64,000 bases of DNA from Diploscapter coronatus (taxonomy: Eukaryota; Nematoda; Chromadorea; Rhabditida; Rhabditidae). Positions 46,584 to 57,947 of this stretch are shown piece after piece. A model generated the notes under the pieces. The model worked only from the letters and a program-made list of their open reading frames with translations, made no database searches and was not told the origin of the DNA. The stretch lies in the NCBI GenBank assembly GCA_964036155.1, contig OZ038423.1:11857249-11921248 (forward strand), written 5' to 3'. Position 1 is the stretch's first letter; each line of letters begins with the position of its first letter. Both the position numbers and the translations under genes were made by a program.

Positions 46584-46951
46584 ATCGATATCTCATCTTC
46601 TCCTAATCTTCAATTGTTCGCGCTTATTTTTCTCGCCATTTCAGTTTGAATTTTTTTCGGTATATAAATTTGACAACATTATTGTGCGGTCATTAAGATA
46701 TCACAGTTTGGTCTGTGGAATATCAATAATTCTTTCGAGTTCATTCGTTTCTTCATTTACAGGAAAATTCATTTGTTCCTTCCCCTGAAAAATGAGCCTG
46801 TGCTGTCTCTGCAGAGACATGCAGCACTTTCTCACGTCTGCTCCTCCCACTTTTTAAATACGAGCGATTGAATTTTCCGATTTATTATTATTATTATTAT
46901 TTTATTTTTACCCTCTTATCAAGCACTTTTGCTTCAGGCTGCTTCTGAACG
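46584..46951. other. Intergenic gap PRIM2 to HMG20-like gene
   Basis: 368 bp with no coding signal. It contains an ATT microsatellite-like run (TTATTATTATTATTATT, near 46885). It ends with the acceptor GCTTCAG at 46937, 14 nt before the next ATG. Confidence 0.5.
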
Positions 46952-49458
46952 ATGCTTGACGAAAGTTACATCGAATCAGAAGGCGATCCCCATCAAATGG
47001 TAAGCGGGAGAGGAATAGAGTCCGTAATCACCTTTGCAAAAGTGAACATTTCGGGCGAAAAAGCTGGGTGTAGGTGTTAATGTTTGATCTCGGAAAAGAA
47101 ATGTAGAAAAAAGTTTATTACCTAGAAAAATCAAACTAATTGCTCCTAATTTTTTTTATAAAGCGAAGGAAAGAATTCGCGGAGCAATTTCCCTAGTTTA
47201 TAACATACGGCGTTTCCTCGTGCTGCTAACGCTTCTTGTAGAAGAAAGTTTATACTTTAACGTTGGAAATTTCAAAAAACTTTCACTTTTCCTTATTTCT
47301 TGATAAAAAGGACCTAGATGTGTTCAGAAACATGTGATTCCATGCTTTTTCTTGATCTCGACCAATAAAGCCCATTTTGGAATTGAAACTCCGTGAAAAT
47401 TAAATTGTCACGAATTGTTGTTCTAACCTTTGAATGTGATCAACAGAGGTCGACGAATTCCAAAAGAAGGAAAAATAATTTAAAAAGAAACTAGAAAATA
47501 GTAAGAAGGAAAAGTTCGAAGCGACGAAATTCTCGTCCTTCCCAGCCATTTCAGCAAAGGGAAGGAGACTACAGGCTCTAAGAATAGAAGATGGAGAGAT
47601 GAAATGAGCATTCCTGTTTGCAGAACGGTCAACCAGAGGGCAGAGCCGGCTCGCGGAACGATGCGTTGCCGTCACCCTCCACATTCTCCACTCCGACAAA
47701 GTCCGCACACTCCAGTCAGGCCAGCTCGCCGCAAAAGTACAAGGGAATTGTGGCCAAGGTGAGGAAAGTTGACTGGGTAGAAGAAGGACCGAATGAAATG
47801 AATGGTTTCTTGTAAAAGCCACATACCCCCAAAATTAGAATGAGGATAGGGATAGGGCCTGGTACGGGAATATTTGTTTAGAAGGATCCTCAGAATGCAC
47901 TCAACATTTCGAGTCCGAGCGTTCCTACCTGCTCTACCCCTAACCCCCGATTGATACATAAAATTTCATCGGTATACGACTTACAAGAAGCCAGATGAAT
48001 TGCAGGAGATTTCGAAGAATGGCAAAACGTGGACTCGCCTCGAAGATCCGAATGCACCAAAGAAGCCCCGCTCTGCATACGTACATTTCCTGAGTTCGGC
48101 ACGAGCCAAGTACGGCAAGGCACGAATTGGATCGGCGAATGATCAGCAGACCATCAACAGGGCACTGGCAGGGGAGTGGCAGCAGCTGTCTGAGGCTGAT
48201 AAACAGGTTGGCCGATTGAGAGATGCTGATATCAGGGATGTATACAATATCCTCGTTCTATTCCGAAACATCCGTTCCGGATGATTTTTCGCTTCGTTCC
48301 ATATTTCGAAAAACTCAAAAAGCCATTCCGTACATTCTTGATGGAAATGAATGATATTCAGAAATACCAATCGATCGCACAGAAGGAGAAGGGAGAATAC
48401 AAGAAGGCGATGGATGCCTACATGAAGACGCCCGAATACAAGATGTTTGTTGGTGAGTGCTGAGGAAGGAAATGGAAGCAAATGAATTGACTTTCAGCGC
48501 AACGCGACAAAATTCTCAAGCAGGAAGGCAGAAAGCCGAAGAGAAGTGGAAAGGGAGCGACGGCTGCTGTGCTCAGTGCAGGCAGCCAGACGAACAAGTG
48601 GAAAAGGGTGAGAGGGAGACAAGACAGGCATTCTTCAACTGACAATGAATGCAATCAATTCAGAAGACTCACGTGATCGCCCCCGACGAGCTCTGCTACT
48701 CGGCTCCTGTTATGGCACAAGGCAATGTTCCCATCTTCTCACAGGAATTTCTGGATTTCAACAGAGGTCTGTCTACCGTTCGAATGAATGAGTGAAGCAG
48801 AGCTGCACGAAGTTTCGATTTGAAAATTTTCGAAGTCGAAGTCTCAGTTTTAAAAAATTCGAAATTGAAGTTGCTAAAAAACCCTCAAAGTCGAAGTCGA
48901 AATTCGTACACTCTTGGCGTGAAGAGGGAATTGCAGAGCGAGAAGCCATTCTACGAAATGTGCGAAAGTCGATTGGCGATGCAGAGAACGAGCAGCAAGC
49001 GGCCAAGAGGACCATCGCCAAAATCCACTCCAACATCGATTCCATCAACGCACGGATTCAACAGGGTATATTTTTTCTCTTCTTTTGCTGAAGGATGTGC
49101 AAGAAAACAATCACAACTGTTGTCGGTGCGGTTGTGATTGCGGTGAAAAATTTTAGAAAAAGTTGCAAGTCTGCTGAGTATGAACTGTCTTCAATTTTAG
49201 ACTCGAAGACAATCGAAGACTGCGAGACCCACCTGACTCAGTGGATGACTACCGTGCTCAAGTCGTTCGAGAAATGCAATGCCTCTGCCCTGTCTTCCTT
49301 ACCCTGTGAGTTACATTCACTTCCAGCTCATTCTCCCCTTCCTCATTTCAGCGGATATGTCTCCCGAGTCGATCGCCGCTTTTATGATCGCCCTCTCGTC
49401 AGGCCGTCCCTCTCCTCTGTTGGAGGCAGCCAAGCAAGCGGCCAGCAGCCTCAAATAG
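46952..49458 (+). CDS. HMG20A: HMG20A/B-like HMG-box chromatin protein
   Basis: HMG20 proteins act with LSD1-CoREST repressor complexes. Exon 1 (46952-46999) encodes a short acidic start. After a 0.6-kb intron come a Ser/Thr/Pro-rich segment and the HMG box: DPNAPKKPRSAYVHFLSSAR (48045), then RALAGEWQQLSEADKQ and, after an intron, KYQSIAQKEKGEYKKAMDAY. The block VPIFSQEFLDFNRAREEGIA (48730-48930) is diagnostic of HMG20 (human DIPIFTEEFLNHSKARE). A coiled coil follows (48930-49070, then TIEDCETHLTQWMTTVLKSF). The stop is TAG at 49456-49458; length is about 330 residues. Two introns carry foldback elements. HMG20A and HMG20B cannot be separated here, and an invertebrate would be expected to have one gene. 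Confidence 0.88.
47809..47987. mobile_element. Inverted-repeat element in HMG20 intron
   Basis: The left end CTTGTAAAAGCCACATACC pairs imperfectly with the right end GGTATACGACTTACAAG. The interior has GCTCTACCCCTAACCCCC. It resembles the element at 15221-15396 in both the GCC-ATA/TATACGRC inner arms and the CCCTA-rich core. Confidence 0.6.
48798..48916. mobile_element. hAT-like foldback with 8-bp duplication in HMG20 intron
   Basis: The ends CAGAGCTGCACGAAG and TTCGTACACTCTTG are near reverse complements. Flanking octamers GAGTGAAG (48790-48797) and GCGTGAAG (48917-48924) match at 7 of 8, a good hAT-type target duplication. The core repeats CGAAGTCGAAGTC and TTTTCGAAG. Confidence 0.75.
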
Positions 49459-50388
49459 CCTGTCAAAACAGGCTTCAAATTAGTGTTCCTCTTATGTTAC
49501 GCGGAGCGTGGTGCAAACAATCAGACAATCTAACCTGACTGCCTTTGCAGCTCACTTCTGTTTTATTATTTTATTATATCGTAAAGAAATTCGTTCGACA
49601 AACTTTTGTAAATTGGACTGACTAGGCATTGGACTTTCTGTAGCTTTTTGTAATTGACTATCCAATTGTGATTTCTTCGGTGAGAATAACTCGAATGCGG
49701 TTTGATGAACTCAACTTATTCACTCTTCTGCAATTGTCTGCAATGGAGGAGGACTACACTATCAATCTACAAACTTCAACTCCATCTTCACTCCTCTGCA
49801 ACGCCATCTTCAATCTTCTTTTATCAAACACATCAATCATTCATTCATCTATCTCTTGGTCTGGAGGTCCAAAGCTCATCCTCGAATGCCATCGCTCGTT
49901 TCATAGATCTGCACTCTTATCCACTCAGTCTGCAGCAAAGGGGTTCAGCAACACTTCAGATTTTCGGAGACTTAGCACTCAAACATTCAGTTGTCTCTTC
50001 CAATATCTTGTCATGCCTTGATGTTCTAGAATATGACAAAAAGAAACTAGGTCGAACGAATTTTGACACTCGTTTTCCTCCCTCCCTGCTCTTGCTTGTG
50101 CAGATTTGCTGAAGCAGGTGAAACGCTCACCTCATTCCTCATCAATTTCCTACAGAGAAATTGCATATCAAACTCGTTATGAGTTGGAATCTCGTCATAC
50201 ATAATTCAAATTCAAAAAGAATAAATTTTGATAAGCTCTAGAAATGTATTTGATGTATGTGCACAGCCTTCTCTCTTCTGTTTGATAATACCCCTTTTCA
50301 TTTCCTTCACAGTAGCACTAGCACAGTATAAATCACTGAAAATTCACTTACTAATTCTCAATCCTTTAGAAATAAATATATGTAAAGC

Positions 50389-50463
50389 TCCCCAAGTTTC
50401 GCCTCTTACAAAAATGCGTTTGAGGTAGGAGCGTGATAGTTTGAAGGCAAAACTTGGGAAGGA
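50389..50463. repeat. Hairpin repeat with CCCCAAGTTT arms
   Basis: CTCCCCAAGTTTCGCC and GGCAAAACTTGGGAAG are imperfect reverse complements separated by about 43 bp. This is a foldback structure of the same general size as the others. Confidence 0.5.
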
Positions 50464-52497
50464 AGTACCCTTCAAATTCAAACAGTCTCAAAAATAGACC
50501 TACTTAGTTTGATAAACCCGACAAAGTGCTTCTGTGCTAAAAATCAGCCCAATATTTCAAGCACAAATAAACACGATATTTCGTTTACGAAAATGTGGTC
50601 ATCTTGGGGATTGAAATTTTTTCTTCAGTGACGTTCTTATCTACAATCCTGTTAACATCTCTGCCAGAAAATTTTGCCACTAACACCAAATCGCCATATT
50701 ACTTGGGGACCCTAGATATATGGTCATTGGAATTAGAAGAATGATCACTCCATTTCTACTCGCAATCAGTCTGTCATTCAGCTTCTGTCTTTTGTTTTGT
50801 TCTTCTCCATCTTTATCTGCCTTTCTCTATTTCCATCCACCCTTTGTACTGTTACTTCTTCTTTTTTGACTTCCTTTTCTAATACGATAATCCCCTAATT
50901 GACGCTATTAGGTGCTTTGCTCATTCATAATAGTTCATTGCCTGATTGTCTGATTAGTGATAAGTTATTTATCTGTTTGGTTTTGGACTGCTCTCAACAT
51001 TCTCACTAGTTAGCACCTTTGACGTAAACTAGATTGATTTCTTAGACTTACTGCTCAACTTCTTGAACTAATTTCCTGGACAATGATGCCGACTCTGTTG
51101 TGTGTTGTATTCAGTGTCATCCACATAAGCGAGTGTCCTGTGTCCTCTGCTTTTGTCTTTGCCGCCTTCAGTTTTCTGTCTTCATTCTTCAACCTGCATC
51201 ATGGCAACCGGATCTTTCTTCTTTTGTATGTTTTCATATTTCTATGCTCTTCAAAAAGCAGCATATTACGTGTTAATAAGCAGCAGTTCAAGTTGTTTCT
51301 TCTCTCTGTCTATCTGCGTGCAGGGCTTTTGAAAGATGCACAAAGCTGTCCAAAAAAATCACAACAACTTTTTTTTATCGAAGACTCCATTCTCTTTCCG
51401 ATTCTTTCTTCTTTTTTCTCTCAACTCTCGTCATTTGCGAACTCAGCCTTCAATCTCTGTGCTCAGCCTTCAGCCATCCTTGTGCATTTTGCATTCTTAC
51501 ATTACGTCTTCGGCAATCCCCATTCCTCATTCTCCATTCCTCCGTTCAGCTCCATTCTCTATCAATTGAACAACTCCCCAATTGCATTACACGTGCCTCG
51601 TTCTCTGCTTCTTCCGCATTTTTTTCTTCTTTCCATGTCGTCTTCTCATTCCCTTGTCCATTAGTTTCGTTTCAAAGTCGATTTCCTTTTCAAATATCCA
51701 AATCTAGAATCTAGTCTTGTCTATTAGAAAATGAAAAAAAAATCTTGCAGATTTGATGTTTTTCGCCTCTTCACTCAAGCTCATATAGGGTGACACTTCT
51801 CGACTCTAACAATTTGCCCCGAAAAAGCAAAATATTCTTTACCTCGACTGATTCAGATTCGGCTTCGAACAATAAGTCTCTGCATCTGTCTCAGTATTTG
51901 ACTTCCTTCATTCGTTGTCTTACAAGCTCCATCCTTTGAAAATAGTGAGGAAAGTAAGAAATGGTGAAAGAAAACGAAAGATAAAGACAATCTTTTTCTC
52001 TTCCCACAGTGATTGTAAATCAATCAGTACGTTGCCCGAAGGATAAGGCTTATAAGGCCGTGCATTGTCTTCATATGTTCTCCTCTAGTCCCATCCCATC
52101 GTCATCCCCTTCACATTCAGCTACATTCACGCAGATCCGATTTCACCTCTTCGCTCCTTTTCTGCTTCATCTGCTTCTACATTTTGTCTTCTTCCTCCAT
52201 CCTTTATTCCATTCTCATTCCCTTACCTCATTCCCATTCCCCTCCCCTGTTTCCTTTCGTCGATCATCTTCAATCCATCATTTTTTCATCCATAAATGTG
52301 CTCCTATCTGTTATGCGCGTATTTGTGAACAGAAGGAAGAGCAGAATTAGGTAGGTAGGTTTTTTTTATTTATAATCATACAGATTTTTGAATAGGTCAT
52401 TCATTCATTTATCCACTCCTTGTAACTAGGCTGGGCTAAGCTAGCGATAGGAATAGGGGCTGATAGGCTGATGAGACTACAAGAGAGCAACATATAC

Positions 52498-52693
52498 TAG
52501 GGACGAGCGGTAGCACTCTGGGGTAATTTGCGCTATTTTGTAAATTGTCTATCTATCCTTTCTGAAAAATCTTGTGTAATATGTAGGATATAAATCTATA
52601 TCTATTCCAGAGGGAATTGTTCAAAAATAATGGACGGGTAATTTAAAACAAATTAATAGCACAAGTGCCACAAATCGATACCGCTCGTCCCTA
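52498..52693. mobile_element. hAT-like MITE, perfect 15-bp TIRs (GACGAGCGGTA family)
   Basis: TAGGGACGAGCGGTA and TACCGCTCGTCCCTA are perfect reverse complements, 196 bp end to end. Flanks ACATATAC and ATATGTAC agree at 6 of 8 positions. It shares the ATCTATTCCAGAGGGAATT block with the copy at 38745. Confidence 0.8.
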
Positions 52694-52710
52694 ATATGTA
52701 CAAGCATACC

Positions 52711-52760
52711 TAGAGAGGATCTTCAGAAATCTTATGCGATCTACCCTCCAATATGTCCTT
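52711..52760. repeat. GGGTAGGTCGC short repeat, inverted copy 4
   Basis: CCTAGAGAGGATCTTCAGAA ... ATGCGATCTACCCTCC is the reverse complement of the unit seen at 36936 and 37792. Confidence 0.45.
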
Positions 52761-55620
52761 TTCGTCTGACGAAAATGCTCCTAGTCCCTAGCTCTACGTT
52801 CAATTAACCATTCACCTTTCTAAATCTATAGCTAAGAAATGATGTTGTGATAATCAATAAATGAATGAAGTTTCTAAGAAAACCCTTCCATCATGCTATT
52901 CAAAACCTCGAAATTCTTGCATTTCCTCATCACTCACCTAACATCTGCTGCTTCTGCTTAATTCTCGCAATTAGCCGCCAAAATTTGTATCAGCTAATGA
53001 GAATAGGCTTTTGTCTGAATCCGAAGTGAAATTTATTGCGGCGCAAAGCAGTTTTCTAGATTGCCAAAAATTTCATTATTCATTTGTTCGTTTCGTTGCC
53101 AGATGTTCAGATGTTCAAATGTTTACATGTTGGATGTAGTTGTTAGTTGTTAATTTCCTCTTCTTTCTTTTTTATTCCTTCTAATGAGCTCAAAAACAAG
53201 GATGTTGGCATCACTGCGTTTTGTACCTCAATCACTAGGAAATAACTTTTTTTTCTCTATTTTTCGTGCTGTTTCTCCATTTTGGATCGAAGTAGCGTGG
53301 TGAAAATGAAAACGACATTATTCTTCTACCGTTAAGGGGCAAGAGGGTGTGGAAAGTGCAAAAAAAATTCACTCCACTAAGAGGAAACTTATCCCACTGC
53401 ACTGACGACATCACCTGTTCGAGAATCTCACACTAAAATGGAGAATTTTCTTTGAAATCATAAAATCAGACAACAGACAGGATGCAATGCGAGCAATTTG
53501 CTGTCGCTTCGAAATTTCCCAAGGTTGAGATCGCCATTTCGCCAGTCTGATTGTTAGCTTTTCACTAGGTCTAATGTCTAAGTCAGTAGTCTGCCTCGTC
53601 TAGGCTCCCAAATCCAATCCCCCACACTCCCTATCCCTTTCATTTTTCAGCGCCTGCTTATAACTTATCAGTTCATTTGGAAGTGGTTCAATGGGTTCAA
53701 GTACACTCCGATCTGGCTCGAATGGCGCAATTCTCACTCAGCTACAGTAGTCCTCATCTCTTCATCCCTTGCATTTTCAATTTCGCCGAACATGCCGCGT
53801 TTTTATATTCATCTCCTCCCCAATCTGCTCAATTAATTTCATCTCCTCCATCCGCATTTTGTGTATACCTGTCTGTTGAATGTTGACAGAACGAATTTCT
53901 CTGCCTGTCTTTGTCTTTGTCCTGACATGCATCAGCAGCACAACTCGGCTCTCCATCACTATCATTTCATCCTTCCTCTCTCAAAGTCAATACTTCTCAA
54001 ATCAGTCTATCAGTGTCGTGTCTTTTTTGTCGAATTTCGCTCCCCATTTGCCCGCTTCCCTCCTCTTCTAATATCAGTTCATTTGTATATGCTGAGTGTA
54101 GTGGTGAAGTGGAGATGGATACGTTTCAAATGTAATTCAATGCCTCTGCTCCTGTAAAGGATCACTTTCTTCATATCTGCTTGCTCCCAAATGTGTGGCT
54201 GCCCTGCCATTTTCATATTTCCTCTTCAGTTTCGATATATCTGGCAATGCTCATTCCTTCTTTCTTCTTCATTCAGCTTCAGAATCCCATCCTTCTTGTC
54301 TTCCAAATTCCTACTTTTGCATCCTATAGCCATTTTTCTCAGAGATTCTCTCTTCATCAAAATTGCTCTGCTCCTCCCGTTCTCCCCTTCTTCTTGCATT
54401 CAGTCTTGCAGCATACAGCTCCACATTTTATTAGATGCTTTTTCATGGGGGCGTTAAAATGAGCTCATGCCGTATTTTCATCACAAAACAAAGAAAATAT
54501 TCGTCAACCGGTCTTTTTCTAGAGTTCGTGTGGTATTTCAGAGTTGACTTTGGGAAGCTGTTTATTGATTTGAGTGAGTCTAATCACTTCCCCAAACAAA
54601 TGAGATCATAGTTTGGAATTGCATTTGTTGTGGATGATCTCGAGTTCTTTTCCAGCCATGTTGAATGTTGATTAGCTCCAATTCTCCAGTTTATTGTTCA
54701 TGTTTGGTTCCTTGGCATGAACAGTATTGTTTTTTTGTACAATTATGCTCTGTCATTGAGCAGTTTTTGAGAGATTCGGAAATGGTGGGAGAGAGATGAA
54801 ATGGAATGGAACGAGGAGAGAGACAGATTGACAAAAAAACGTGAGATAATGTGTCATGGTTTTGACAGGAAGAGTGGAAGAAAAGAATACAGCACAGCTA
54901 GATAAACAGCAACAGACTAAATGTTGCTCTGCAATGGTTGGAAGGAGTTGAGATGTCGAGTAAAGCAGAGAAAGGAAGAGAATTCGAAATTCAGCGAGAT
55001 TTCTGATATCTCGCTCTGCTCTGTGCATTTGCCCTCGCTATTGACATTCCATTTCTATTCAGTTATGGATTTTCAAAACTTGATCTCGCCAAAATCACGC
55101 TTCTTGCTTGCCTTCTCTGGCATCCCTGTTTGCTGTCTCTCATCGATTATTTCTGTGCAGCTTTTATGTATGTTTCTGTTAATTCCACTGAATATCCGAT
55201 ATCTGATCATTCATTCATTCATCGGCCAAATCGCTTGTAAATTGTCTGCTTCTGTTTCTGTTCACGTTCAAGTGTTTGCAAATAATTTGCCCTGTCAAAA
55301 AGTAGCATTCGTTTCAAATTATCCCTCTCAGCCAAGCAGACCTAAACAGTCTTGCAGCCAGACAATCCCTTCCTTCTCTTCATCTTCCATCTTCTCATCC
55401 CCTATCTTCTCACTTTTTCTACTCGTGTCATATCACAAACAAACTGCTTTCTCAAATCAGCTTCAACTTATTTGAGGATCTCGAAAATATCACTCACCAT
55501 CAGCCTGTCTTGTTTGTAGATTGCTGCTCAAATCACTTTGTGGGAATTACTGATGAAATATGACATCGGTAGGTCAGTCATTCATTCACATGCAACAGAT
55601 CAATTAAGGGCATCTCGATT

Positions 55621-57419
55621 ATGCATGACTCGTCCCTGACAGCTCTGACAGAGAACATCACAGTGTCTGGCAATCCTCTGCCTGCAGCTGCAGAGAGCCT
55701 CTATCCACTATGGACTCAGATTCTAATGACAGTCATCTTCTCTGGACTGGCTCTGTTTGGAGTGATCGGCAATGCGCTCGTCATTCTGGTTGTGTTTCGA
55801 GTTAAGGGAATGGTAATCAGTTGCAGGCGAATTCTTATGAAAGTCATCCAAACTTTTCAGAAAACACCCACCAATTACTATCTAGTGTCATTGGCTTGCA
55901 GTGACAGTCTATTTTTCATCGGCTCGATTGCAACCGAAATTTCTTCTCTCTACACAGCCAATTTTGTATTTGGGTGGCTTCGTAAGTTTGATGGACTCTC
56001 GAACAAATAACAGACAGGAATTCAGCCTGTAAGTTATTCATCTACCTGCCCTACCTGGCAATCAACTCCTCTTCCCTGTCGATCACTGCCTTCACAATCG
56101 AGAGGTTCATCGGCATATGTCATCCTTACAGAGCGAGGTATTGCATTGCAGGACTAATTATAGTCATTGTAGGGGACTGGCCTTAAAGCATGAGCCTGAT
56201 GAGCTTGATGTAGATGTTGTAGATGCATTCTTAGAGCAGGGCAATCATAGGCAAGGGCTCGAGCGGTGCGTCCGACTTTCTTTGTTTAGTTGCCTTCCTG
56301 CTTCCGCTTTTGCTTCCTTCGTTCTGTCATGCAGAAATGATCCTCGCCTTGCATCACTATTCCACTCCAGCAGTGTATTGATGAACGAGTTTGCAGGACA
56401 ATCTGCACCATTTCTCGTGCCAAGACCATCATCGGCTGCATTTGGACAGTCTCGATTCTCTACAATTCCACGTGGTTCTATCTGACTTCCCTCCAGCACG
56501 ATGCGCAGGGCGCTTTTTGTAGTTTTGAACTGGAGCGACACGACTGGAAATACAAGGTAATCAGACAGGAATACTGTAGATCGAAACTCAGAATCCCAAT
56601 TACAGCTAGTCTATTTTGCGGACTTTTTATTCTTCTACGTAATTCCTATGCTACTCAACATAATCATCTACATTCGCATAGCCATAACGCTTATATATTG
56701 TGGGGATCGAATGAAAAGTCCCATTAAAAACGGTAGTTAAATTTGATGCTCTAGAAACTTATCGGCTCCTTCACACAGAATCGCTGATCGAGAAAGATAA
56801 GGGAAAGAAGAATGGCACAGTCAACAGCAATGTTGCGCCGCGTGGAGACTCGATTCGTGACAACCTGAACAGAGCCAAGCATTCCATGAAGGGCGGAAGG
56901 ACGCAGGTCGTCAAAATGCTCGCCCTCGTTGTGGTCGTGTTCGCTGTCTGCTGGCTGCCCTACAGGGCCATGGTTCTTCACAACAGCTTTGCAAAGAACA
57001 TCTTCTATGAAGACTGGTAATTGAATTAACTGTATTTCGATGAAACGTGCAATGTCTAGGTACATATTCTTCTCCAAAACTCTAATATTCATAAACTGTG
57101 CAATCAATCCAGTGCTGTACAATCTGATGAGTGCTCGATTTCGACTGGCATTCCGAACCCTTCTGACAGGCAGCGATGGCAGGAATCGATTCAATGCTGG
57201 TAACTATTTGCATTGAATTGTCTGAGAAACTAATGAATTTGCAGAGACTTATGCAGCCTCCAGAAGAACGCCTTCAAGTTATGGCGACAAAACAGTCGTC
57301 ACGAACAATAAAGTGACTGATGATCCTCGTAAGCAGTCACAAATACCCTGAAAAAGGAACTCCTTAGAGATTTAGAAAGTGACCATATTTGGGAAGACGC
57401 TTCAAGTCAGCCAGCCTAG
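55621..57419 (+). CDS. TRHR: Thyrotropin-releasing-hormone-receptor-like GPCR
   Basis: A class A peptide GPCR. An extracellular N-terminus with a potential N-glycosylation site (NITVS) is followed by seven helices. TM1 contains [19 protein letters not shown]2 follows [18 protein letters not shown]3 contains [19 protein letters not shown] (DRY replaced by ERF, as in TRH receptors with ERY), [20 protein letters not shown] leads into TM4, TM6 has [14 protein letters not shown] and TM7 [20 protein letters not shown]. The disulphide cysteines before TM3 (PCKLF) and in ECL2 (GAFCSFE) are present. These blocks match vertebrate TRHR ([28 protein letters not shown]) and hence the nematode TRHR-1 group. 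The last exon is small; the most plausible acceptor gives a stop at 57417-57419. It is a G-protein-coupled receptor for a TRH-like neuropeptide by homology. Confidence 0.9.
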
Positions 57420-57947
57420 AATTGGGACTTCATTATCTGATTGTGGATTGTGTGTAGATAGCCGTTCTTCTTCTTCCTCGTGTCTGCCTCCAATTTGCGT
57501 TTGGTCATCAAGAATTCTGTGAATCGAATTGAATAGAAGATAATCATCTCGTGAATCAAACCTCCCTTTTTGCAATGCAAGTTGACAATTCTGTTCGGGT
57601 ATTCATGTTCATTCAAAATACGAGTTCCTCTGCAACTGCTTATCGTTTTTTCCTGTAAAAATTGTTCAGTCCCACTTCTTCATCATTCACTTATTCAAGC
57701 AATCTGATTAAGTCTCACACTGTGCCTAGTCTTCTCTCTTCGTCTAATTACTATGCATACTTATCAACCATCAAAAACGTGAAGGTTTATCACAAAAAAT
57801 CAACTTGTTGAAACAAATCAATAAAAATGATAACCCGTATTTTCATTGAACAAAGATTCATCACAGACTAATTTGAGACGACATTCTTCCTCTTTCTGAA
57901 AATAGACTCGATGAATTCATGAATTCCCTCCCTGCTTCCGCCTACCT
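57420..57947. other. Convergent intergenic region GPCR / carboxypeptidase
   Basis: About 530 bp between convergent genes, AT-rich, with AATAAA-type motifs on the + strand near 57820. An open frame at 57416-57616 on the minus strand has no support. Confidence 0.5.

Larger units (their letters stand above)
49459..55620. other. 6.2-kb pyrimidine-rich region without a credible gene
   Basis: The largest gene-free stretch in the window, lying upstream of the GPCR. The + strand is strongly T+C-rich over kilobases (for example 51100-51660, 52080-52330, 53700-54460), which produces long but Ser/Phe/Leu-rich, low-complexity open frames with no recognisable domain. It holds a hairpin at 50389-50463, a hAT-like MITE at 52498-52693 and a short repeat at 52711-52760. 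It may be promoter, outron or a 5' UTR intron of the receptor gene, or contain an unrecognised non-coding RNA. I see no tRNA or rRNA. Confidence 0.55.

Noticed and set aside
48235..48340. Possible foldback in the HMG-box intron beginning CAGGGATGTATAC
   Set aside because: The candidate right end (CCGTACATTCTTG) pairs too poorly to call an element.
49668..50112. Overlapping open frames after HMG20
   Set aside because: Two overlapping frames in repetitive CATCTTCA-type sequence with no recognisable domain; more likely non-coding.
51083..51664. 193-residue open frame in the pyrimidine-rich region
   Set aside because: Low-complexity Ser/Phe/Leu/His composition produced by T+C-rich DNA. No domain, no signal beyond hydrophobicity, no splice context; neighbouring frames are similarly open.
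54921..55475. 184-residue open frame just upstream of the GPCR
   Set aside because: Same compositional artefact; it does not connect in frame to the GPCR start and resembles no known family.
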